From Peribacillus sp044761665 (GTDB taxonomy: Bacteria; Bacillota; Bacilli; Bacillales; DSM-1321): DNA of 64,000 nucleotides. This document shows positions 36,413 through 44,212 of this stretch, one piece after another. Within the stretch, counting starts at the first letter, position 1; each line of letters begins with the position of its first letter. Under the pieces are notes generated by a model. The model was not told the origin of the DNA, made no database searches, and worked only from the letters and a program-made list of their open reading frames with translations. The position numbers were made by a program, and so were the translations under genes. Where the stretch lies: the NCBI RefSeq assembly GCF_044761665.1, contig NZ_JBIWCW010000015.1, positions 11,668 through 75,667 on the forward strand, in the 5' to 3' direction.

Positions 36413-37009
36413 CTATTTCCCCCCTTTGATCGTTTCTTTCTTACCTAAACCATCCTTAAGATGGTTTAATTCCTTTTGGTCAGATACCGACTTGATAACC
36501 CTATCCGGCAGGGTGTGAGCCAATCGTTTCAGAGCAAACCAACAAGCTTCTGCTGCTATCCATGCATACAGAAAACAGAATATCGTTACGAGCAATAAAA
36601 GGGGAAAATGAAAAGACGTACCAATGCCCGGTCCTAAAACAGGAAAGCGAAAAATAAAAAGAATCGTTAGGATTCCCATCATTAAGGTAGCTCCCGCCCA
36701 TACAACAACCATAAATCTTGTTTTCAACTTATACAAGGAAACACCAAGTGCCAATCCTAGAACACCCGTTGTGAAGGGAAAAATAAGTAGTTCGCTAGGC
36801 TGGATAAACAATAAAAGGAGGATGGTAACGAAATAGGAAAGGAATCCGTACCTGACCGATACAATCGTCGCCAAACATATGGGTAAAGTCGTCATAGCAC
36901 TTACAAAAAAACCAATGCCGGGCGCATATCCCCCTGCTGACTGGAATATAGCTGCAAATGAGCCTAATATCGCCGTAAGGATCAGTTTTGTGGTAGGTAA
37001 CCATTCCAT
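36413..37009 (-). CDS. Multi-pass membrane protein of unknown function, 198 aa
   Basis: About five to six hydrophobic helices fill residues 5-165: GFFVSAMTTLPICLATIVSV, YFVTILLLLFIQPSELLIF, and so on. They are followed by a charged cytoplasmic tail of 35 residues. The small size, the alanine/glycine-rich start and a helix-loop with PSELLIFPFTTG recall substrate-binding S components of ECF vitamin transporters or DUF2232-like proteins, but no diagnostic motif settles this. No partner ATPase is adjacent. The ATG at 37009 has no strong ribosome site, so the start is provisional. Confidence 0.6.
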   Translation of the reverse strand: MEWLPTTKLILTAILGSFAAIFQSAGGYAPGIGFFVSAMTTLPICLATIVSVRYGFLSYFVTILLLLFIQPSELLIFPFTTGVLGLALGVSLYKLKTRFMVVVWAGATLMMGILTILFIFRFPVLGPGIGTSFHFPLLLLVTIFCFLYAWIAAEACWFALKRLAHTLPDRVIKSVSDQKELNHLKDGLGKKETIKGGK

Positions 37010-37257
37010 AAGCTCGTGTTTAATTTCAAAAAAAGGTTGCTGCCAATACTGTACAGCCTTACTTTTTGCCCTCTTCAGAAAAAACCGCCTCCCACAATTA
37101 TTAGACTAACCTTATGGTATTCACCGTTTTGTGCAAAAATCACTCTATGTTAAGCAAAATTTCTGAGTCTGGTGCGAATTCATCGACCCTCATCCGGTAT
37201 TAATCAACAAGTTTTAATCATATTCTTATAAGAGAAAATGAAGAAGGGGGTTAAAGT

Positions 37258-38676
37258 TTGCTGACAAAAGTTAAGGTTGGTTTACGGCCCATTGTAAGCA
37301 AGCTAAATTTACCGACCGTTTTGAAAACAGCGATACTTCCTGGTGACTCCAAAGAAACATTATTTATTGCCACCCAGGTAGGAGAGATTTTTCTTATAAG
37401 AGACAGCGTTATACGGACTTTTTTGGATATTCGTCCGCGAATCGTAAAACTAGGTGCTTCTAGGGGTGGATATGATGAACGAGGATTGCTAGGGCTAGCG
37501 TTTCATCCCGAATTTTACTTTAACGGCCTGTTTTACCTTCATTACTCATTAGCTGGAACCCAAGGTCCAGGTGCTCCTCCTGACTCTTTTTCACCTAACC
37601 CGTGTGATCCAAGAACTTTAAACCTAAGGTGGATCAATCGAGAAACTCAATTTGATCATATTGATACGATTGAAGAATGGATTTTACCATCGAATGGTCA
37701 ACCTCAAAAACGACGGACGTTATTAAACGTAAAAAGACCATTTTCCAATCATAATGGTGTCAATAGCTTAAACTTTTCACCTGAAACAGGAAAACTCGTT
37801 TTAACCACCGGGGATGGTGGGTCAGGCTATGATCCATTCAACTTAAGCCAGAATGTTATGGAATTCGCCGGTAAGATCATTGAAATCGATGTAGATAAGG
37901 ATACATTTATCCAGGATCCCCCTATCGTCACACGATTTAATGAACTTCCCCTACCTATTCAGGAAACACTTACGGTGATTGCCAAAGGGGTTCGGAATAT
38001 ACCGGGCATTTCATTTCAGAGGGTTTATAATCAATACATCAAATATATAGGAAATGTCGGCGAGGATTTGGTAGAGTCCATTTTTTCGTTCGGTCAGTAT
38101 AAACCCATACCGGTTACCCATCTTGTTCAAGCCTTTTTAATGAAATCTGAAGCTGATCAAGAAGGGTTAATTAACTTTGGCTGGCGAGCGTGGGAAGGTA
38201 TTTTCCCTACTCCAATCGTAAGGAGCTGCTCTGCAAATCAGACTTTGGATGAGAAGACAATTGCTTACTATGATGAAGCAATTGAATCTTCCGTAAGGCG
38301 TCTTCAACCTGTAACTAGTTATTTTCATAAAGATTCCCGACCCGATCAATTTGGCGGAACTGCCCTTACAGGAGTACAAGCCTATATGGGGGATAAAATC
38401 CCTGTTTTAACAGGAAGTGTTGTGTTTACCGACCTTGCCCGAAAGGAAGAAACTCACTCTCCCGCTAGAGGGGTTTTAGCTTATTCTAGTATAAGAACAG
38501 ATTGTAAGCTAAATGATTATCGTGTTATTCAAACCGATTATAATTTTGGATCTCAATCAGCTTATTTTGTTAGTTTAGGAACAAATCTGGATCAAACCAC
38601 ACTATATTTAGGGGTTTATGGCTCTATGAAAGTGACCGATTTTAATCAAGGTACTGTTTTTGAAATTGTTCCGTGA
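37258..38676 (+). CDS. PQQ-dependent sugar (glucose/sorbosone) dehydrogenase family protein
   Basis: A 472-aa protein starting with TTG after GAAGGGGG. The beta-propeller fold of soluble glucose dehydrogenase is indicated by GYDERGLLGLAFHPEFYFNG, NHNGVNSLNFSPETGKL, and TTGDGGSGYDPFNLSQN, which hold the expected catalytic histidine and calcium-site aspartates. No signal peptide is seen, whereas most family members are exported. The second half (about 250-420) has a long insertion. Substrate unknown; PQQ synthesis genes are absent from this window. A terminator hairpin follows. Confidence 0.75.
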   Translation: MLTKVKVGLRPIVSKLNLPTVLKTAILPGDSKETLFIATQVGEIFLIRDSVIRTFLDIRPRIVKLGASRGGYDERGLLGLAFHPEFYFNGLFYLHYSLAGTQGPGAPPDSFSPNPCDPRTLNLRWINRETQFDHIDTIEEWILPSNGQPQKRRTLLNVKRPFSNHNGVNSLNFSPETGKLVLTTGDGGSGYDPFNLSQNVMEFAGKIIEIDVDKDTFIQDPPIVTRFNELPLPIQETLTVIAKGVRNIPGISFQRVYNQYIKYIGNVGEDLVESIFSFGQYKPIPVTHLVQAFLMKSEADQEGLINFGWRAWEGIFPTPIVRSCSANQTLDEKTIAYYDEAIESSVRRLQPVTSYFHKDSRPDQFGGTALTGVQAYMGDKIPVLTGSVVFTDLARKEETHSPARGVLAYSSIRTDCKLNDYRVIQTDYNFGSQSAYFVSLGTNLDQTTLYLGVYGSMKVTDFNQGTVFEIVP

Positions 38677-38694
38677 TCCCAAACTATAAGATAG

Positions 38695-38729
38695 ATAAGG
38701 CAAGCGAATTCAACATTCGCTTGCCTTAT
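38695..38729. terminator. Hairpin between converging genes
   Basis: ATAAGGCAAGCGAA and TTCGCTTGCCTTAT pair perfectly over 14 bp with a 7-nt loop. The U-tract is weak on both sides, so efficiency is uncertain. Confidence 0.6.
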
Positions 38730-38767
38730 GATTGTGATGAATATGTATTTTACTGACTTACAAATAA

Positions 38768-39292
38768 CTATTTTATACGATTAATAATCAGTAAATCTTC
38801 AACCGGCATTTCGTATGCACGGTTACCTAGCTCTTGTTTTAACCGTTCATTATCTTCATATTCTTCAGGAGAGAAGTCATCTTCACGGCCTTTTTTCAAG
38901 TAATCATAGAAAATTGGTGGTAAGAAGTCTTCTTTTAACAGCACTTCTACTGACTCGCCATTTTCTTTTGTGAATACATATGCATAACCTGTTGGACGGT
39001 ATGGGTCATATTGTGCTTTTGGATAGTTTACGTCGATAGTATATACCCCACGAGTTTTGGCACGTGTTACAAATTCAAATACATCACGGAACCCTGGGCC
39101 ACCATGACCGGAAAGGATCGATATATCCTTACGGTTTGGAATTTCATCGCCATATAATGCTTCAAACGCCGCTTCAACTACACGGAAACCCACACCGAGT
39201 GCCATATAGGCTGCGTAGCCATGGTATTTTTTAATGTCCTCGAAAGAAATCTCGATTAAATCGTTACGATCATAAATTTTAATTGTTCTCAT
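38768..39292 (-). CDS. FmdE-like protein, probable metal-binding, 174 aa
   Basis: From the ATG at 39292, with GAGGAG 9 nt upstream; an ATG 21 nt earlier lies in that site. The segment HGYAAYMALGVGFRVVEAAF, followed by LSGHGGPGFRDVFEF, resembles the FmdE fold (formylmethanofuran dehydrogenase subunit E-like), with a histidine in place of the usual cysteine-rich zinc finger. C-terminal half is acidic and has no recognisable motif. Members in Bacillaceae have no proven function. The family match is moderate; it may instead be an uncharacterised DUF. Confidence 0.5.
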   Translation of the reverse strand: MRTIKIYDRNDLIEISFEDIKKYHGYAAYMALGVGFRVVEAAFEALYGDEIPNRKDISILSGHGGPGFRDVFEFVTRAKTRGVYTIDVNYPKAQYDPYRPTGYAYVFTKENGESVEVLLKEDFLPPIFYDYLKKGREDDFSPEEYEDNERLKQELGNRAYEMPVEDLLIINRIK

Positions 39293-39640
39293 AAGCTTTG
39301 TCTCCTCATTCATTATTTAACCCTATTGATTAGTGAAATAATCTCCATAAATTGATTTGTAAAAACCCCTTTACTCTATTAAAGGATACCATCAAAAAAG
39401 TGTTCTGTCACTGGCGTGAAACATGAACCCTAGAGATAGTCTGGCATTAATCCTGTTAAGGACCCACTTGTTTTCAGAGTACTTCCCCACTCTCTGTAAC
39501 CTTTTCCGTTATCTTGAAATAAACCCTATAGGTCAAACACCAATTTGTTCGAACCGGCATCAGAAAGTATCAAGAGGAATATACTTGTAGTACTGTTTTT
39601 AAAGCTCAAATGGTATGGGATGAATGAAGGAGGTCAATCA
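39293..39640. other. 348-bp divergent region upstream of the bicupin
   Basis: Leaders of two divergent genes. The bicupin ribosome site AAGGAGG lies at 39627-39633. Upstream codons 39545-39640 are open in the same frame but have no ribosome site, so I treat them as non-coding. No clear promoter or operator was found. Confidence 0.5.
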
Positions 39641-40831
39641 TTGACTAAGCCGATTGATTTTAAAGTGTATGCGGATAGAATACCTGAACCGATACGGGCA
39701 GACGGAGCTGGTGCAACAGATCTCGGACCACGTGATATTTTACGGGCATTGGAAAATCCGGATATGCTCGTGCCACCTGTGACGGATGAGGGAACTGTTC
39801 CGAATTTACGGTTTTCTTTTTCCGACACGAATATGGAATTAAAGCACGGTGGATGGTCAAGACAGATTACGATACGTGAATTGCCTGTCGCTACAACGCT
39901 TGCAGGTGTTAATATGCGTTTAACGCCAGGTGGCGTGAGGGAGTTGCATTGGCATAAAGAAGTCGAATGGAGTTTTATGCTTGCAGGAAGAGCGAGGATA
40001 ACCGCTGTAGACCAAAATGGAAAAAACTTCATCGCTGACGTTGGCGTTGGCGACCTATGGTATTTCCCGCCTGGCATTCCCCACTCGATTCAAGGGTTGG
40101 AAGAAGGGTGTGAGTTTTTATTGGTTTTCGATAACGGGGCATTCTCGGATTTAGACACCTTCGCAATCTCAGACTGGTTCGCCCATACCCCTAAAGAAGT
40201 CCTCTCTGCTAATTTTGGCGTACCGGAAAGTGCATTTAAAGATCTCCCAAAACGAGAAAAGTATATCTATCAAGGAGAGGTCCCGGGTCCAATCGACCAA
40301 GTAGCAATCTCAGACCCTTTCGGTACTAGGAATTTCACACATAGTCTCCTTGGTCAGGAGCCAGTTAGATCTCCAGGGGGATCAGTCCGTATTGCGGATT
40401 CCACCAACTTCCCCATTTCGGAGAATATATCTGTAGCGTTTGTCGAAATTCTACCAGGTGCCATGAGGGAATTACACTGGCATCCCAATAATGATGAATG
40501 GCAATACTTCCTGACAGGCCAAGGACGGACGACCGGTTATGCAGCTGATGGAACGGCACGTACTTTCGATGTAAGAGCTGGAGATGTCGGGTATATGCCG
40601 TTCTGCTTTGGCCATTATATCCAAAATACAGGAAGCGAGACGCTTACGTACTTAGAAGTTTTCAAAAGCCCCAAATATGCTGATGTCTCTTTAACACAAT
40701 GGATGGCATTGGTTCCTAGAGAAATTGTGGAAAGTAACTTGAATGTGGGAGCTGAAGTGATGGACGCATTAAGGAAAAAGAAATGGGAAGTCGTCAAATT
40801 CCCTGGATATACGTACGATGATTTCAGGTAG
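39641..40831 (+). CDS. Oxalate decarboxylase-family bicupin
   Basis: A 396-aa bicupin from the TTG at 39641, which has AAGGAGG 7 nt upstream. Both manganese sites are complete: N-terminal His103, His105, Glu109 and His148; C-terminal site in RELHWHPNNDEW plus GHYIQN. The residue equivalent to Arg92 of B. subtilis OxdC is present (NMRLTPG). The flexible lid over the N-terminal site, SENST with catalytic Glu162 in OxdC, reads SDLDT here (residues 169-173). The proton-donor position is thus Asp. Oxalate turnover is likely but could be oxidase-type or slower. It stands alone and is followed by a terminator. Confidence 0.85.
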   Translation: MTKPIDFKVYADRIPEPIRADGAGATDLGPRDILRALENPDMLVPPVTDEGTVPNLRFSFSDTNMELKHGGWSRQITIRELPVATTLAGVNMRLTPGGVRELHWHKEVEWSFMLAGRARITAVDQNGKNFIADVGVGDLWYFPPGIPHSIQGLEEGCEFLLVFDNGAFSDLDTFAISDWFAHTPKEVLSANFGVPESAFKDLPKREKYIYQGEVPGPIDQVAISDPFGTRNFTHSLLGQEPVRSPGGSVRIADSTNFPISENISVAFVEILPGAMRELHWHPNNDEWQYFLTGQGRTTGYAADGTARTFDVRAGDVGYMPFCFGHYIQNTGSETLTYLEVFKSPKYADVSLTQWMALVPREIVESNLNVGAEVMDALRKKKWEVVKFPGYTYDDFR

Positions 40832-40860
40832 TCATATGAATGAATTTCATTTGAAATAGG

Positions 40861-40900
40861 AAAAAAGGCAGAAGTGTTTCAATGCTTCTGCCTTTCACTC
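40861..40900 (+). terminator. Terminator after the bicupin gene
   Basis: AAAGGCAGAAG (40864-40874) pairs perfectly with CTTCTGCCTTT (40885-40895), followed by CACTCTTTT. Confidence 0.8.
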
Positions 40901-40920
40901 TTTTCATTTACCCTGATATT

Positions 40921-41279
40921 TTATGTTTCAACATTATTAGATCCCCGGTTAGATGAACTTTTAGGGATTTTTTCATAGTCTGTCGGATTAAGAGTATGAA
41001 CGGATCCATCGGTGATCCCATTGATGATTCCCATTAGACCCATTTCTACTGTTTTGACTAATTGACCTTTCTTTTTTTGCCCAAAGTTTTGTGTTTGTCC
41101 ACTAACTTCAAACAGGACTGTGCCACTTCCGTTTAAAGCAAATGCTCCTAAAGCAGTACCTGGCAGATCAACGGATTGATCGTACAATGATATGTTTGTA
41201 AATACAGAATTCCCTTTTGATTGTAGTGCGTTATAGGCAGTGAGAGTTAATAGAAAACCTACACTATTAACATTGAACT
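40921..41279 (-). pseudogene. C-terminal remnant of an M14 zinc carboxypeptidase
   Basis: An open stretch of about 119 codons without a start. It runs from a TAG just above 41279 to a stop at 40921. It contains LPGTALGAFALNGSGTVLFE followed by VSGQTQNFGQKKKGQL, which resembles the C-terminal part of Bacillus M14 peptidases, where FE-V-GQ holds the catalytic glutamate. The N-terminal zinc-binding region is absent, so it cannot be active. The only in-frame start-like codon (TTG at 41187) has no ribosome site. Confidence 0.65.
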
Positions 41280-41692
41280 ATGCCCCATTTTATTTATTAA
41301 AAAGACTTTAATCCAAAGATCTAGGAATAAGAAGTAACGGCATACAATTAGGGGTTTAATTTTTATCCTTTCCGCTCAATACAGGATGGGTTTTTGATTA
41401 ATATTCAACAACAATATAGAAAAAAAGGCCACACATCAGTTCAGTAAGAAAAGATAAGTGGACTTCTACTATAATATAAAACTTTTATTCCAAACTGGCT
41501 AAATGGATTTTGGCTTACAACTTGTATATTATCGCTTTTAATATTTCTAAGTTCCCCCCCCAATCAAGCCCTTTTCTTGAATAAATTTATTAGCTTGGTA
41601 TTGTGGAAGAGCGAAGAATACTAAAACCTCAGTATACGACTTATACTACTTTATTAAACATTAGCACCTACTCTTTAATAAACAAATACGAA
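41280..41692. other. 413-bp region with a dispersed hairpin repeat and coding debris
   Basis: Holds copy C of the short dispersed repeat (41420-41462). It also has a minus-strand stretch of about 27 codons near 41560-41640, reading FALPQYQANKFIQEKGLIGG, that looks like the tail of a lost gene of unknown family. A run of eight C lies at 41557-41564. No intact gene. Confidence 0.5.
41420..41462. repeat. Dispersed hairpin repeat, copy C
   Basis: AAAAAAAGGCCACACATCAG, then TTCAGTAAGAAAAGA. It shares the AAAAGGCC and CATCAGTTCAGTAA core with copies near 43945 and 50410. Confidence 0.55.
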
Positions 41693-42697
41693 TTAACGGA
41701 TTCTAGCCTTACGATACCCACTGAATACATTTATTGTCGAAGTTATAATAAAGATACTTATTAAACCGCCAACTATCCATGTTTCAAATTGATTAGCTGT
41801 TGTGTTAAATAAAGGATTCATATACGAAATAAATTCTTGGTTCATTAATTTCGGATTGCTTAATATGAAGATACATACAACGGTTGCGCTAAGTTCAAGA
41901 ACAGTATTAAAGATTGCCATCTTTTTCGTCCATTGTCCTTTGATTAATTTATAGAGAGCTAAACCAATTTCGAGTGCAATTATAACAAGAACGAATGGCC
42001 AATAACGAAGTAAAATATCCTGATTTAATGCTGGAATCACGAATTCAAGCCCAACTCCGCCTCCGCCGTTTTCATATACACCTACAAGTTGATTTGCATA
42101 AAAATAAAGGGTTGCCCAAATCGCTGTCCACATTAAACTTCCAAATACCTCGAACTTTTTAATAGCTTTTTCCTTAGGAATAAAAGGGATGTTTTTCAAA
42201 TCATCCGGTGTCCATTTTTTAAGACTTGCTGTTAATGGCTGCTGATCTTTTCCTTTATCTGTTCTTTCGATAATGGCGAAAATGAGCGTTAACCAGAAAA
42301 AGACCTGTACCCCCACTTCGATGATACTCCCTATTCCTACACCCATAATGTTGAGAACAACATTTAGAATAGCTTCATCTCCACTATATCCAATAAAATA
42401 TTCGGCAATCATAGCAATCAATGAGATTACAGCGGCAATTGGTACAATCATTTTTAATAACGAGACATATATATCAAAATATCTTGGACCTATTAGATGC
42501 ATTGGCTGATCTCGGTAACCGCTCGCTAATGTCGCCGGATTCCCTAATTTTTCAAGAACCTCCTTAACATCTTTCTCGCTGTAATTATCATGCAGCATAT
42601 CCTCAATGGTTGAACGTAGCTCGAGGGCAATATCCGCACGACCTTTTTCAGGCACCCTGCGAGTGACTTCATGAATATAAACCTCAATTAAATTCAT
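41693..42697 (-). CDS. HAAS-domain membrane protein paired with a PadR regulator
   Basis: A 334-aa protein from the ATG at 42697 (AGGGG 9 nt before; an ATG 9 nt further out is too close to that site). The N-terminal about 70 residues match the HAAS signalling domain: an amphipathic VYIHEVTRRVPEK helix, then ELRSTIEDML and LGNPATLASGYRD. About six membrane helices follow (residues 75-325). HAAS proteins are nearly always encoded after a PadR repressor and are thought to sense membrane or envelope state. It overlaps the padR gene by 14 nt. Function otherwise unknown. Confidence 0.8.
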   Translation of the reverse strand: MNLIEVYIHEVTRRVPEKGRADIALELRSTIEDMLHDNYSEKDVKEVLEKLGNPATLASGYRDQPMHLIGPRYFDIYVSLLKMIVPIAAVISLIAMIAEYFIGYSGDEAILNVVLNIMGVGIGSIIEVGVQVFFWLTLIFAIIERTDKGKDQQPLTASLKKWTPDDLKNIPFIPKEKAIKKFEVFGSLMWTAIWATLYFYANQLVGVYENGGGGVGLEFVIPALNQDILLRYWPFVLVIIALEIGLALYKLIKGQWTKKMAIFNTVLELSATVVCIFILSNPKLMNQEFISYMNPLFNTTANQFETWIVGGLISIFIITSTINVFSGYRKARIR

Positions 42698-43031
42698 CTT
42701 CCTCATCCCCTTTTAACAAACCATAAAGTTCTTTCGAATTTTTAATCCATTCCTTCTTTAACTGCAAATAGATTTCCAGACCGGATTCACTTAAAACATA
42801 ATACTTACGGGCCCTGCTCTCAGATTTATCCCAGCTGCTGGTTACCAACTCCTGTTTTTCTAAACGGCGAAGCAATGGATATAAGGTACTTTGATCAATA
42901 GAAATTCCTGATTCCTCCAACAACTGAACAAGTGAATATCCATACTGGGGTGTTCGCAGTTGACTTAACACGGCTAATGTCAACGCTCCTCTCCTAAGCT
43001 CTGTCGTTAATGTATTCAGTAAATTACTCAT
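42684..43031 (-). CDS. PadR family transcriptional regulator
   Basis: A 115-aa winged-helix repressor: RRGALTLAVLSQLRTPQYGY, then SIDQSTLYPLLRRLEKQELV is the recognition helix and wing. A short C-terminal dimerisation helix follows, so it belongs to the short PadR-s2 subtype. ATG lies after GAGGTGA. It is first in a two-gene operon with the HAAS membrane protein and probably represses its own promoter through the repeats just upstream (43047-43098). The inducer is unknown. Confidence 0.92.
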   Translation of the reverse strand: MSNLLNTLTTELRRGALTLAVLSQLRTPQYGYSLVQLLEESGISIDQSTLYPLLRRLEKQELVTSSWDKSESRARKYYVLSESGLEIYLQLKKEWIKNSKELYGLLKGDEEDEFN

Positions 43032-43046
43032 TCACTCACCTCAATT

Positions 43047-43098
43047 TTATATACTATATGACATACACTATATGGTTTATACTATGTATCATACACTG
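43047..43098. promoter_or_regulatory. Repeated ATACTATATG motifs, probable PadR operator
   Basis: ATATACTATATG, ATACACTATATGG, TTATACTATGTATC and ATACACTG follow each other within 52 bp directly before padR. Such clusters of near-palindromic ATAC/GTAT elements are typical of PadR autoregulatory sites. Confidence 0.6.
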
Positions 43099-43406
43099 TT
43101 ATTGTTACAATCATTCCATTTTTTTGGTAAATACAAAGTAGTACCTTGAAAGGTTTGATCAAGAATACATCACAACCGGTATTTTACGATAAATAAAAAA
43201 GAATCCATTTTGAGTAAAGGTTGATCAAAACGGATTCTTATCTATTTAATTTGCGTTTTTTTAAAGTTGAATCATTTCCTACCTGTTTGCTTTACAGTCG
43301 TGCACATATGACGGAAGAAACCAACCTGCTTTATGATGCGACCTAGGCTATGTTGCACACGCACCCGCTAGTTTACGTATTGAGTTTAATTTTTAGTAAG
43401 GTATTG
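43099..43406. other. Intergenic region with one hairpin
   Basis: A hairpin at 43200-43243 (AAGAATCC...TTGA with TCAA...GGATTCTT) is followed by a T-rich stretch on the minus strand and could terminate the adenylyltransferase remnant. I see no gene. Confidence 0.5.
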
Positions 43407-43921
43407 TTATACCTTACTCCCATCTTCAGGAGAGTATTGATAATCATGAATACTAACCACTTCAATTGCTACATGCTCAAACTAGTCAATTGTTTTAAAC
43501 AATGTATTCCACACCTGTTCATAATCTCCAGTAGGATAAGTTTTCATCAATCTTTCCCACATATCGTTATCAAGGTAGCACTTCAAATACTTACTGTTTT
43601 TTCCTAAACTCAAAGAAAAATTCGTTTCTATACCAACTTTCTACTCAAGTATTGTAACATTTCTCTTACACCGTTTAAGTGGTCATAAGCGTAAAAAAGT
43701 ATCTATTGTCTCCATAGCCCTTTTGCCACATAAGTTGAAACCCACAAAATTTCATTACAACACTCTGTAAAAAATTCAGCAGAAGGCTTTTTCACCCAGT
43801 AATCTTTATCTGTTGGTTCAGAAAGCTTAAATCCATCTTTAGAACAATAATGATCTTTTTCTTCAATCGGAACTAGCTATAAATCAAATCTATTAAATTT
43901 CTTTATAAAGACGATGAATAT
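43407..43921 (-). pseudogene. Remnant of an aminoglycoside 6-adenylyltransferase (AadK/ANT(6) type)
   Basis: Hand translation of the minus strand gives FNRFDL-stop-LVPIEEKDHY, KDGFKLSEPTDKDYWVKKPS, CCNEILWVSTYVAKGLWRQ-stop, a frame change, KVGIETNFSLSLGKNSKYLK and TYPTGDYEQVWNTLFKTID-stop. These follow the order of the C-terminal two thirds of Bacillus AadK-type streptomycin adenylyltransferases. At least three stops and one frameshift make it non-functional, and the N-terminal nucleotidyltransferase motif is missing. It ends at 43921, close to a dispersed repeat. The nearest live relative cannot be named without a search. Confidence 0.75.
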
Positions 43922-43939
43922 TTACATACAAAAAACATC

Positions 43940-43992
43940 GAAGAAAAGGCCTCCCATCAGTTCAGTAAACCGGTGGAAAGCCTTCCATTTTA
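43940..43992. repeat. Dispersed hairpin repeat, copy A
   Basis: AAAAGGCCTCCCATCAGTTC, then AGTAAACCGGTGGAAAGCC and TTCCATTTTA: an imperfect hairpin pairing AGGC...CCCATCAG... with ...CGGTGG...GCCT. It lies at the point where the adenylyltransferase homology stops. Confidence 0.6.
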
Positions 43993-44212
43993 TAGGTAAT
44001 CACTATTTCACATCATGCCAACACTTTATCAAGATATACAACGGAAGTAAATAAAATTAACAATCTTCGAGAAGCTCATTACCTTCTGTCTATTTGCTCG
44101 GTTTCACTCCGCGAGACAACTATTTTTGCCCGTGCTTACAAGGGGCGCTAAAAATCGGAAATCGTCACCAGTTGTTTATTGATCATCGGGAGATTATTTA
44201 GTCAGTTGCTGA

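Noticed and set aside
43350..43607. 85-codon plus-strand frame
   Set aside because: It is antisense to the adenylyltransferase remnant, which has clear homology on the minus strand.
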